Below, one piece after another: positions 1 to 6,576 of a stretch of DNA of 9,379 nucleotides. How positions within the stretch are numbered: position 1 is the stretch's first letter; each line of letters begins with the position of its first letter. Below the pieces are notes generated by a model. It saw only the letters and a program-made list of their open reading frames with translations, was not told the origin of the DNA and ran no database searches. Where the stretch lies: positions 1-9,379 of the forward strand of contig NZSI01000005.1 in NCBI GenBank assembly GCA_002696685.1. The letters are read 5' to 3'. This DNA is from Chloroflexota bacterium (GTDB taxonomy: Bacteria > Chloroflexota > Dehalococcoidia > SAR202 > UBA826). The translations under genes were made by a program, and so were the position numbers.

Positions 1-112
1 CTATTAGGCGCAAGTCGACCTAAATACAGCGCATAGGGGCAAGCTGCATTCATAAAATGCTCCGAAGTTGTAGTTAAAAGTATTGAATTTGAATGGAAGT
101 GCTTAGAAAGCG
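1..112. other. Left edge, no gene recognised
   Basis: No convincing gene is visible. On the minus strand one frame is open through this stretch and off the left edge (it reads EHFMNAACPYALYLGRLAPN near the edge), but it has no recognisable family match, no clear start and no ribosome binding site. It might be the remnant of a neighbouring cassette or pure chance. Nothing here matches the right end of the window, so no attachment-site pair can be proposed. Confidence 0.3.
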
Positions 113-137
113 AAAAAGATAATATCAGGCGATATTA
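113..137 (-). terminator. Likely intrinsic terminator of the 208-residue orphan gene
   Basis: On the minus strand a perfect 7-bp stem (TAATATC / GATATTA, plus positions 120-126 and 131-137) closes a 4-base loop and is followed at once by TCTTTTT. It lies 37 bases beyond the stop codon of the minus-strand gene ending at 175. The stem is AT-rich, so termination may be weak, but position and T-run fit a rho-independent terminator. Confidence 0.5.
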
Positions 138-174
138 GTGATTTATATGGCTGTTTTGTCCCAGTAAAAAATAG

Positions 175-801
175 TTATTTTGTTGATTTCCCCCAGCGCT
201 TAGTGAGATCTATTTTGTTGAACCGCTCATTGAGACGGATGTGAACAATTTTGGCATCTTTAGATAACAAAACTTCTTCCTTCGTGTACTTGAAGCCTAT
301 CCTATTTACAGCGAGGTTTTCTTCACATAACTCTGTACAAGTTATGTAAAAGAAACTGTGTAGTCTATTGAGCAAACTAATAAGATGTGATGTATCCAAG
401 TCCAGCCGACATTTATTAGCAATGTCTAACAGACTTTGCTTTTCCAAAAAGTCATATCCAAACTCACAGTTGCGAGTGCCGTGAAAGTAGAGCACCCCAT
501 TTTCTCCAATTTGTGACATATGGAAGTCAGACATTGGTATGAGAAGAAAGCTTTGGCTTCCTAAGTTGTGCTCAAGTAAGTCAAAGAGTAAAAAGCCGAG
601 TCGAATATCGTCAGCATCAAGCCTCGGATTTCGGACCAAATTTTTTAAATACAGGTCGAAAGCTTGCTGCGGCGGTTTCATGCGACTTAATTCAATATTT
701 ACATCGCCGCTACGACCTAGCCCTGTCGCTTGTTCTAATGCCTCGCGTTTAACGTTATCTGGCACCAGTCTGATTCGGCTTTCTTCCGTTCCTAATTTCA
801 C
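175..801 (-). CDS. Orphan protein of 208 residues, function unknown
   Basis: I do not recognise this protein. It is soluble in appearance, with no signal peptide or membrane segment, and mixes charged and hydrophobic stretches. Residues 1-60 are basic to neutral with an R-x-K-P-P-Q-Q segment. The middle is rich in Leu, Phe, Asp and Gly (for example MSDFHMSQIGENGVLYFHG), and the C-terminus is basic (RFNKIDLTKRWGKSTK). The start is a GTG at 799-801, only two codons after an in-frame TGA, so no longer form is possible in this frame. A GAG lies 5 bases and a GGAG about 10 bases upstream. The next internal ATG is around residue 41. It is transcribed divergently from the DUF3987-type gene across a 332-base gap and ends in its own candidate terminator. 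A regulator of the neighbouring replication pair is conceivable, but no DNA-binding motif is evident. Confidence 0.6.
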   Translation of the reverse strand: MKLGTEESRIRLVPDNVKREALEQATGLGRSGDVNIELSRMKPPQQAFDLYLKNLVRNPRLDADDIRLGFLLFDLLEHNLGSQSFLLIPMSDFHMSQIGENGVLYFHGTRNCEFGYDFLEKQSLLDIANKCRLDLDTSHLISLLNRLHSFFYITCTELCEENLAVNRIGFKYTKEEVLLSKDAKIVHIRLNERFNKIDLTKRWGKSTK

Positions 802-1133
802 AATTACTCAACTCCGAACTATTGGAAAGTTTTTTATTTTAATTTTTTTTAGCCTATCAGTTTTTTTTGGTAATAAGAACAATAGCTTAAAGAGATAAAT
901 TTCACCTTAGTATTGATGTTAACTATCACGCTTCTAAACATGTCTGACGACAACGAAAAAAAAAGCTCTGCCTTTCCTGTTTAAGTACTTGATATTAAAA
1001 AGTTATTTTTGCTTTATTTATGAGGTGTTTAATAGGTCTTTTTCACTGAGGACACTGCTGCTACACATCCGGAAAATAGTTTTTGATTTAACACATCGAA
1101 TGGTCATCAAAGTAATTTTTTGGAGTATAGCCA
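802..1133. other. Gene-free divergent intergenic region
   Basis: This 332-base stretch separates two divergently transcribed genes. It is AT-rich, with long T runs at about 840-870 (plus strand) and an A9 run near 956-964. A perfect 8-bp palindrome AAGTACTT lies at 983-990. Open frames passing through it start at poor codons, lack ribosome binding sites and overlap the start of the gene at 1134, so I regard none as real. It presumably carries promoters for both flanking genes. Confidence 0.5.
989..1018 (+). promoter_or_regulatory. Weak candidate promoter for the DUF3987-type gene
   Basis: TTGATA at 989-994 is a good -35 match. TTTATT at 1013-1018, 18 bases further on, is a weak -10. The pair lies about 115 bases before the ATG at 1134 and overlaps the AAGTACTT palindrome, which could be an operator. 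In such AT-rich DNA chance matches are common. Confidence 0.27.
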
Positions 1134-3239
1134 ATGAAAATAAAAGCATGTATTTCTACGTTAAGAAAACTACAGTTCAATCGTATTAAGGATGTTGACG
1201 AGCTGATTGAAATAACTGGAATGGTGTATGAAGACTTAATATATGGTGTATTTAATGGGGAAAACTCATCAAGAAAAACATTCAAGAGCGTAGCTGAAGG
1301 AAAAAACTGGCTAAGAGTTAAAAATAACGAACGCAAAAATGTCCTTATCAGAAATGACGTGTGGACCAAAAATAGGGAATTAAAGGGCATTCAAGGTACG
1401 TTTGAGATTGTTAATGCGGAAGAAGAAAAATTTCTTAAAAGTGTCTCTCATGCCTCAGTCATTACAAAAATAGGAGAAAAAAAGTACAGTGTAACATGGT
1501 TCGTCTGTCTAGAAGACGAAGAACAGCATGTGAAGTTAGCTGATGCCATAAAAGCAGAAAAAGAAGGTTGCATTAGCGCAAAAGTCATATCCTATTTTCC
1601 CATTCGGCTTCCAGGCTCAAAGAACTGGAAGCAAAACGCTTTTGCGCAAATGCTTTGGTTTAAATATCAGCCGCTTACGCCAGTAGAGTTCGTTCTTAAG
1701 AATGAGCTAAAAGTATGGGTGTCACCATCTAAATTAAACGCGGATGAGGGGACCAGAGAATCTTTACCAATTGATTCTCTCCCTGCATTAATGCAAGAAA
1801 CTGTAAGAAGCTTTAGCAAAGCCTATTGTTGCCCTCCTGAATTTGCTTTTGCTCCGCTTTTGACAATGATTGGTTCTGTCATAGGTCATAAAATTCACGT
1901 AAAACCTGAGAAAAATAGTGATTTAGTTATAGCGCCAAATTTTTGGGCTATATCAATAGGAGACTCGGGAGCAGGAAAGTCACCTGTGCATTTGCGAATG
2001 AGGGAGTTTTTTTGCCCACTGAATGATAAGGCCCTGTCAGACTACGAAGATGCTATAGAACGGTATGAAGCGCTGAAAAAAATAAGAAAAGAACGTGAGA
2101 AGACTGTTTCAAAGCATATCAGACAGCGCATTACCGCTATCGATAAAACCTTAGACCCTATAGAAAAAAGAAAGATGGAGGAATTACTAGCATCTGAAGT
2201 AAGCGAAAACTCAAGACAGCCTCAAAAGCCGACGTTAGTACGTTATACAACCAACAAGGCAACGTATGCCGCCTTGCAACACATGCTAGGCGAAAATCAT
2301 AATGGCATTTTGATGGACCTAGAGGAGCTAAAACTATTTATTTATCAGCTTCGAGGCTCTAAAGGGTTTGAATATCGTTCATTCCTACTGGAGTGTAATT
2401 CGGGGTTTGGTCAGCATGATATCGATAGGCTAAACACGGGCACTACGTATGCCAGTAACATGCTCTTGTCGATTTTTGCAACCACCCAACCATCTGTTAT
2501 TTATCCGCATATTCGAAATACCTTAAAGGGAAGTGAGGAAAATGATGGACTGTGGCAGCGCTTTAACATTCTTCTTCATCCGAAAACTACTGACAACGTT
2601 TCATCTGCTTCCGGAGAAGTGGAAGTATCATTAATTTCGAAAGTACAGAGTCTCTTTAGTTCAATTAATCGATGTGATTTCGGTTTCCAGCCAAATCTTG
2701 GCTTGAAAGAACGCAGCGTTTGCTTGTCAGAGCGAGCATTGGGTGTTTATAAACAGTGGTACCGCGAGATTACTTCCTTCAAGAGTAACAAAGACGTACA
2801 TAATGTGTATCAAAACTACCTATTAAAATATAGAACGCTAGTGCCTAAACTTGCACTGCTTTTTGAAGTGGTTGAAAGTTTTGACGATGCGAAACAAGTT
2901 GTCGGCCCTATAAAAAGCGTTTCCGAAACCTCAGCTAAAAAAGCCGTCAGAATTGCAAAATTCTTGGAATCTCATGCTCGCCACGTTTTTGATGTTAGAA
3001 CAAATGTTGATACTGCTAATGCGATACTGATTTTAAAACGAATAGATCGACTCCCGTCCAAGTTCTCGGCTCGTGACATAGCGCAAAAGAATTGGAGCGG
3101 GCTAAACACAAACACCGATGAAGTGAACCGAGCCATTATGGTTTTAGAGTCTGCATTAGTGGTTAGAAAGGCTACAAATTGCAGACAGAAACCTTTGTGG
3201 GAAGTGAATCCTTATATCACTGAAGCTGGTGCCCAATGA
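1134..3239 (+). CDS. DUF3987-type P-loop protein with degenerate primase-like N-terminus
   Basis: This 701-residue protein resembles the DUF3987 (YfjI-like) group found in prophages, P4-like elements and islands, where members are thought to be helicase or primase-helicase components of element replication. Residues about 100-170 look like the end of an archaeo-eukaryotic (RepB-like) primase domain: KIGEKKYSVTW, then RLPGSKNWK at 158-166. The acidic metal-binding motif expected earlier is not evident, so primase activity is doubtful. The ATPase part has a Walker A GDSGAGKS at 276-283 and a Walker B-like ILMDLEE with D395, E397 and E398. A sensor-like ATTQPS follows, and then GLWQRF with R476 as a possible arginine finger. 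A charged, coiled-coil-like insert lies at about 304-355. The C-terminus (about 635-695) looks like a winged helix (FSARDIAQKNWSGL). GGAG at 1122-1125, 8 bases before the ATG, supports the start. It precedes the Rep-like gene by 168 bases, suggesting a joint replication module. Confidence 0.82.
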   Translation: MKIKACISTLRKLQFNRIKDVDELIEITGMVYEDLIYGVFNGENSSRKTFKSVAEGKNWLRVKNNERKNVLIRNDVWTKNRELKGIQGTFEIVNAEEEKFLKSVSHASVITKIGEKKYSVTWFVCLEDEEQHVKLADAIKAEKEGCISAKVISYFPIRLPGSKNWKQNAFAQMLWFKYQPLTPVEFVLKNELKVWVSPSKLNADEGTRESLPIDSLPALMQETVRSFSKAYCCPPEFAFAPLLTMIGSVIGHKIHVKPEKNSDLVIAPNFWAISIGDSGAGKSPVHLRMREFFCPLNDKALSDYEDAIERYEALKKIRKEREKTVSKHIRQRITAIDKTLDPIEKRKMEELLASEVSENSRQPQKPTLVRYTTNKATYAALQHMLGENHNGILMDLEELKLFIYQLRGSKGFEYRSFLLECNSGFGQHDIDRLNTGTTYASNMLLSIFATTQPSVIYPHIRNTLKGSEENDGLWQRFNILLHPKTTDNVSSASGEVEVSLISKVQSLFSSINRCDFGFQPNLGLKERSVCLSERALGVYKQWYREITSFKSNKDVHNVYQNYLLKYRTLVPKLALLFEVVESFDDAKQVVGPIKSVSETSAKKAVRIAKFLESHARHVFDVRTNVDTANAILILKRIDRLPSKFSARDIAQKNWSGLNTNTDEVNRAIMVLESALVVRKATNCRQKPLWEVNPYITEAGAQ

Positions 3240-3256
3240 TATAAACCTTAGTAGTT

Positions 3257-3297
3257 GTTTGAGGTGCATTTTTAGTTCAACAAAATGCACACTCAAC
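3257..3297 (+). terminator. Long hairpin after the DUF3987-type gene, terminator or regulatory structure
   Basis: A perfect 9-bp inverted repeat (GTGCATTTT at 3264-3272, AAAATGCAC at 3282-3290) is extended outward by five more pairs (TTGAG at 3259-3263 with CTCAA at 3292-3296) past one bulged A. The loop is itself a small palindrome-like GTTCAAC. The hairpin starts about 20 bases after the stop at 3239, and T5 follows at 3305-3309 rather than directly after the stem. It may be a terminator. Its length and place just upstream of the Rep-like gene also allow an origin or attenuator element. Confidence 0.45.
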
Positions 3298-3342
3298 ACC
3301 TTCATTTTTAGTTGTTGATGTCTGTAATACCACTGTAACTAT

Positions 3343-3364
3343 CTATTAATACACACTATTAATA
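3343..3364. repeat. Direct repeat CTATTAATA upstream of the Rep-like gene
   Basis: Two exact copies of CTATTAATA lie at 3343-3351 and 3356-3364, a 13-base period. A further 11-base direct repeat, CATTTTTAGTT, occurs at 3267-3277 and 3303-3313. All lie within the 168-base gap before the Rep-like gene. They could be operator or iteron-like sites bound by that protein, or part of its promoter. TTGATG at 3315-3320 could serve as a -35, but no convincing -10 at normal spacing follows. Confidence 0.4.
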
Positions 3365-3407
3365 TACGGTATAGGCAGACACTTCTACGTATTAAAAGAG
3401 TGTTTTT

Positions 3408-4628
3408 ATGGCAGATCGCAAAAATACACAGTCATGGATTCGTAGCACTTTTGATAAGTCTCGCTATGAACTTATTAACGACAAATACAATTCGCAGCTG
3501 TTGGCACTGCTTGATTTGGAAAATTCTGAACCAAGTTTTAAGCAAATTAATAACGTTACAGCAAAGCTTCAAGACAAAACATTATGCCGATACCAGGCCA
3601 TGTTACTGCAAATATATTGTAATGAACCGCAGCGATATTTGAGATTAGATTGCGACCAAATCACACTGACAGTGAGGTGTTCAATAAAGGATATCGATTC
3701 ACTGCTCAAACCTATTGGTGCAAAAAATAGGCCTCGCATTTATAAAGCAGGGACAGCGGCAAAGCCAGCAGACTTCACAGTTTTTTCTACCTCAACCTAC
3801 GAACTCAATGGTGGAGGCTCTAGGCCTATTTACGGCAAACCATTTTATTCACACGGATTCGAGTTTCGGTTCTACGGTGATAATTATAAGTCCCTATTCT
3901 TATATTTAGAAGGGAACGAAAAAGAGTCCGGTAAGTATTCTCTACGAATATCGTTTAATCCAAACAAGCTAACACGGGATGAAATAAAGCAGGCTCTAAT
4001 ACATATTCAAAAACGTATTGGCGGTGAATACCGATATACGCAATTGTTCAGTAAGGCAAAGGTGACAAGAATCGACTTCGGCATTCTATTACCTGGTGTT
4101 TCATCAGCGTTTGTACAAGCGTTCAGAGACAACACTAAATCTTTAAAGTCGCATTGTATACCGCTCAATGGACAACAAGTTGTAGAAACTACTTATCTAG
4201 GCAGCAAGTCTAACGCAAGTCACTGCATCGTGTATGAAAAACTACTTAAAGAAAGTAAGTGTTATTCAGAAGTTAAAACAGTAATCGATAGTTTGGCTGT
4301 TACTACGCGTATTGAGGTGCGTCACCTTTTGTATAAAGAGAGGCACGATCTAGATGTAAAAAAAATGCCAGAGTTTCCTTCAAGGTTGAAGCAAGTCAGG
4401 ATTATATCGCCTAGACATTTTCACTTACTGAATAACGAGATGTTACAAGAATTGCTTACTGACAAGCGACAGGAAAGTGTAAAAATTATGCGGAAAAGTA
4501 TTCGTAGCGAGCTTATAAAAAGCAGAAAAAGATTGAGAGTGCATAAGATTGATCAGAGGTGGTTGGAAGAAGAACAAATAACAGTAGCAAATTCCTTGAT
4601 GAGTTTAATAATAAACCCAAATAGCTGA
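3408..4628 (+). CDS. Replication initiation factor-like protein (Rep_trans type)
   Basis: This 406-residue protein has the motif order seen in the replication initiation factor family (PF02486, which includes pT181-type Rep and MobT-like proteins). It shows TRIDFG at 220-225, TYLGSKSNASHCIVYEK at 262-278 and TRIEVRHLLY at 300-309. Family members bind an origin and nick one strand through a tyrosine to start rolling-circle replication or transfer. Y263 and Y276 are candidate functional tyrosines, but I cannot assign the catalytic one without an alignment. Residues 1-110 form a less conserved N-terminal region. The C-terminal 70 residues are strongly basic (SRKRLRVHK). The ATG at 3408 has AAAAGAG 7 bases upstream. 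It follows the DUF3987-type gene in the same direction, with repeats and hairpins between them that could be its target. The family call rests on motif spacing only, so it could be a divergent relative with another role. Confidence 0.68.
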   Translation: MADRKNTQSWIRSTFDKSRYELINDKYNSQLLALLDLENSEPSFKQINNVTAKLQDKTLCRYQAMLLQIYCNEPQRYLRLDCDQITLTVRCSIKDIDSLLKPIGAKNRPRIYKAGTAAKPADFTVFSTSTYELNGGGSRPIYGKPFYSHGFEFRFYGDNYKSLFLYLEGNEKESGKYSLRISFNPNKLTRDEIKQALIHIQKRIGGEYRYTQLFSKAKVTRIDFGILLPGVSSAFVQAFRDNTKSLKSHCIPLNGQQVVETTYLGSKSNASHCIVYEKLLKESKCYSEVKTVIDSLAVTTRIEVRHLLYKERHDLDVKKMPEFPSRLKQVRIISPRHFHLLNNEMLQELLTDKRQESVKIMRKSIRSELIKSRKRLRVHKIDQRWLEEEQITVANSLMSLIINPNS

Positions 4629-4633
4629 ACGCT

Positions 4634-4672
4634 AAGCTAATCTTCAAAGACTTACTCTTGATTTAGCTTTTA
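4634..4672 (+). terminator. Weak candidate terminator after the Rep-like gene
   Basis: AAGCTAATC (4634-4642) pairs with GATTTAGCTT (4660-4669) with one bulged base, closing a 17-base loop, and two further Ts follow. It starts 6 bases after the stop codon of the Rep-like gene. The loop is large and the T tract short, so this is a modest candidate only. Confidence 0.33.
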
Positions 4673-4774
4673 AATACTAATTTACCAATAACGAGTAATC
4701 TTCAGTATCTAATAGTGGATTGTGTCCTGTTGTAGTCAAAAGAGGAAAGCTAACTTCTTATCTTTACTCGAATA

Positions 4775-4807
4775 GGTAACGTTAATATGAATTAACAGTT
4801 GCTAACC
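4775..4807. repeat. Imperfect inverted repeat between convergent genes
   Basis: A perfect 6-bp inverted repeat, GTTAAT / ATTAAC (4781-4786 and 4791-4796), surrounds ATGA. Outer arms AAC / GTT and GGT / ACC continue the symmetry with small bulges, giving a 33-base structure. It lies in the 214-base gap between the ends of the Rep-like gene and the glycosylase-like gene. The rest of that gap holds nothing else I can name. It could be a protein-binding site, a nick or recombination site, or a weak terminator. Confidence 0.4.
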
Positions 4808-4842
4808 AGATAAATTGTACAAAGCATGCTATTGATCAGCAC

Positions 4843-5551
4843 TCAACTAAACTGACTTATAATCGGCGACATTAGGTTTTTGTACTGTGCAATGTATCCG
4901 TCTCTTAACCCTATTGAGCCACTAGGATGGGGAAAGCATACTACCTGGCAATGAGCACCGGCATTCTTCTGAAATTCCTGAAAATAAACCTTAAATCGTC
5001 TTCCCTCTTCCATGTCTTGCTGTATGCTTTTTGCAACACTAATTCTCTTGCCAACGATAGCCTCGAACCTTGAAATAACTTTCTGATTATTAAGGCAATG
5101 AATTAATTGAGAGCCCATTAACAATAGTACCCGAGGTCTAAATGAATCAATATGGAGCAAAAAGTTGTCGACCTGCTCATCAGAAAGCAGCTTTGAAGAG
5201 ATTTTCGTTTCTATACCCATTTTATGGCCTTGGGTATTTGCCCAGTTAGTCAATATAATCGACTTTTCTAACTTCCCTCCTAACCCGTTTTCATCAAGAG
5301 GAAACCCCCCAACTACTAAACCACTTTTTGATAGTTTTCTGGTACGGCCATGTTTTAGCGACCTCGCCAAATCTAGGAGTTTGATTCGCAAATGTACATT
5401 CAAGCTCTGTATTGTGGAATGGACCAGTGGTATTTTTATTACGCTCTTGATCGGAGATGGAGTGGCCATGCTCGTAGCCGCAAATCATAAGTCCATTCTT
5501 ATCGTTAAAACCTTTAAAGATAGAGTTTGTAATATTTGGGTCGCTACTCAT
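4843..5551 (-). pseudogene. Uracil-DNA-glycosylase-like protein, split by a frameshift
   Basis: Two minus-strand frames overlap and together read as one protein of about 235 residues. The first part (from ATG 5549-5551) carries GLMICGYEHGHSISDQ and runs to WFSSWG before drifting into a stop at 5294. The second part continues with FPLDENGLGGKLEKSI, then RPRVLLLMGS, then VVCFPHPSGSIGLRDGY. The opening segment, the hydrophobic LLLMGS strand and the late HPSG motif recall the uracil-DNA glycosylase superfamily. Those enzymes excise uracil or act on damaged bases; the exact class and activity are uncertain. Removing one base from the G6 run (C6 at 5305-5310 on the plus strand) joins the two frames exactly at WG|FP. 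The start follows an in-frame TGA by two codons and has AAAGGA about 11 bases upstream. It diverges from the TerB-like gene. If the extra G is a sequencing error the gene is intact; otherwise it is broken or needs slippage. Confidence 0.68.
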
Positions 5552-5559
5552 TCTGGTTC

Positions 5560-5624
5560 AATCCTTTGCCTGCATTGGATACTTTTCCGGTGTAGTTGTA
5601 CTGTAAAGGATTAGAACAAATATA
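5560..5624. promoter_or_regulatory. Divergent control region with inverted repeat
   Basis: AATCCTTT (5560-5567) and AAAGGATT (5605-5612) form a perfect 8-bp inverted repeat with 37 bases between, and the similarity reaches into GAAC beyond each copy. For the plus strand, TTGTAC (5596-5601) and AATATA (5619-5624) at 17-base spacing form a weak promoter. Read on the minus strand the same six bases are TATATT, a better -10 for the glycosylase-like gene, so the two promoters may overlap. The repeat copy at 5560-5567 is also the ribosome binding site of the minus-strand gene. Confidence 0.37.
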
Positions 5625-5637
5625 CCAGACCCGATGG

Positions 5638-5656
5638 TCATCACATGGTGGTGAGG
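5638..5656 (+). promoter_or_regulatory. Hairpin overlapping the ribosome binding site of the TerB-like gene
   Basis: TCATCAC (5638-5644) can pair with GTGGTGA (5648-5654), including one G-U pair, around a 3-base loop. The right arm runs into the GAGG Shine-Dalgarno site (5653-5656), 7 bases before the GTG start at 5664. The fold could lower translation, which together with the GTG codon would keep expression modest. Confidence 0.3.
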
Positions 5657-5663
5657 TAATTAA

Positions 5664-6530
5664 GTGAAAAATACGATATTCGAAGCATTAATTCAGAGAC
5701 ATCCCGGCATTAGTAGTCAAAAAGATCTTCTCTGCTATGTGCTAGCAGCACTAACTTGGAGTATTGCCAAAGCAGATGGGACCATTCAGGATGAGGAAAA
5801 GTCAGAGATTCCCAAAATAATTGAAGGTCTTGGTGTGATTTCAACACGTTCTCAATTGGACAGTTATGTTTGTGGTATGAGAGATGTAGTGAAGGGTCAG
5901 ATAAAGTTTCATGAAGTCATGAGATTACTTGAAATATTTCAAACTAAAGAGCAACGCTTTACGCTTCTAAGATGTTTGATCAAGGTCGCATCCGCTGATG
6001 GTACTCTTGATAGGGCGGAATACAATATTATTGCCAAAGTTGCGCAGGCGTTCAAAATCTCTGTACCTCAGTTTGATCAACTAGCAGATAAATTAAACAT
6101 TGAAACTGGAAATGCTGCCCGAAAGCGTAAGTTTGAGATTGCTAGTGGGGTTGTTAAAACAGTAGGAAAAGGTGCAGCTATAACGGCTGCTGTGGGAGTC
6201 GCTCTGATAGCAATGCTATTAACTGATGGAGGAAAGCCCTCTGGTAGAGCTTCGAGTAGGTCTAATAAAAAACCTACATCTACAGGCAATAAAGAGCTCA
6301 AAACCCAGAGCTCTCAACCTCAATCTGCCACGCAGTATGTTCACCGAAAGGGAGGGAGGAAATGTGCTTTATGTGCACATTGGCGTGGTGACCGACAAGT
6401 GGATTGGAAGAAAAAGCAGGTTGCCGTCAACGCAAATGGACAACCACGAGGTGCTTGTGCAAAGTCTCCGGGCGGCAAGAGGCTTGTACTCTCAGTTCAT
6501 ACCTGTAACGAGTTCGATTCTGTTGTGTAA
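5664..6530 (+). CDS. TerB-like domain, one membrane segment and a zinc-ribbon-like C-terminus
   Basis: This 288-residue protein has three parts. Residues about 20-145 form an all-helical TerB-like domain with two ADG-x-(I/L)-type motifs: ADGTIQDEE at 37-45 and ADGTLDRAE at 111-119. In TerB-family proteins such acidic motifs bind metal, and members occur in tellurite-resistance, stress and phage-defence gene sets. Residues about 170-186 (AAITAAVGVALIAMLL) form one membrane segment, followed by a polar Ser/Lys/Gln linker at about 188-225. The last 60 residues hold C234-x2-C237 with AHWRGDR, then C265 and C281, a four-cysteine pattern like a small zinc ribbon. Topology is inferred to put the TerB and Cys domains on opposite sides of the membrane, unless the hydrophobic segment is buried. 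The start is GTG with GAGG 7 bases upstream. It diverges from the glycosylase-like gene and converges on the three-gene operon. A role in envelope-linked sensing is a guess. Confidence 0.76.
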   Translation: MKNTIFEALIQRHPGISSQKDLLCYVLAALTWSIAKADGTIQDEEKSEIPKIIEGLGVISTRSQLDSYVCGMRDVVKGQIKFHEVMRLLEIFQTKEQRFTLLRCLIKVASADGTLDRAEYNIIAKVAQAFKISVPQFDQLADKLNIETGNAARKRKFEIASGVVKTVGKGAAITAAVGVALIAMLLTDGGKPSGRASSRSNKKPTSTGNKELKTQSSQPQSATQYVHRKGGRKCALCAHWRGDRQVDWKKKQVAVNANGQPRGACAKSPGGKRLVLSVHTCNEFDSVV

Positions 6531-6533
6531 ATA

Positions 6534-6576
6534 ACAAAAAAGAACTGGTTAGTACAAATCACCTGTGCAACTAATC
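6534..6576 (-). terminator. Candidate terminator of the three-gene operon
   Basis: On the minus strand, GATTAGT (6576-6570) pairs with ACTAACC (6553-6547), a 7-bp stem with one G-U pair. A short ACA/TGT inner stem is offset by a bulge. Six Ts follow (A6 at 6534-6539 on the plus strand) after about 7 bases. The structure starts within the stop codon of the operon's last gene. The gap to the convergent TerB-like gene is only 40 bases, so this may serve both directions. Confidence 0.38.

Noticed and set aside
1..112. Possible attachment site or integron attC at the left edge
   Set aside because: TTAGGC-like bases and some short symmetry are present, but no paired core sites, no consensus arms and no matching copy at the right side of the window.
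539..898. Plus-strand open frame of 119 codons opposite the orphan gene
   Set aside because: Antisense shadow: very basic and Ser-rich at first, ending in low-complexity Phe/Leu from the T-rich tract, without a start signal.
989..1189. Plus-strand 66-codon open frame before the DUF3987-type gene
   Set aside because: It starts with TTG, lacks a ribosome binding site and overlaps the well-supported start at 1134 in another frame.
3321..3342. Possible LexA box around CTGT near 3322
   Set aside because: The second half-site ACAG is absent at the required spacing.
5165..5614. Plus-strand open frame of 149 codons opposite the glycosylase-like gene
   Set aside because: It mirrors the minus-strand coding region, has Ser/Phe/Cys-rich composition typical of antisense frames and no ribosome binding site.
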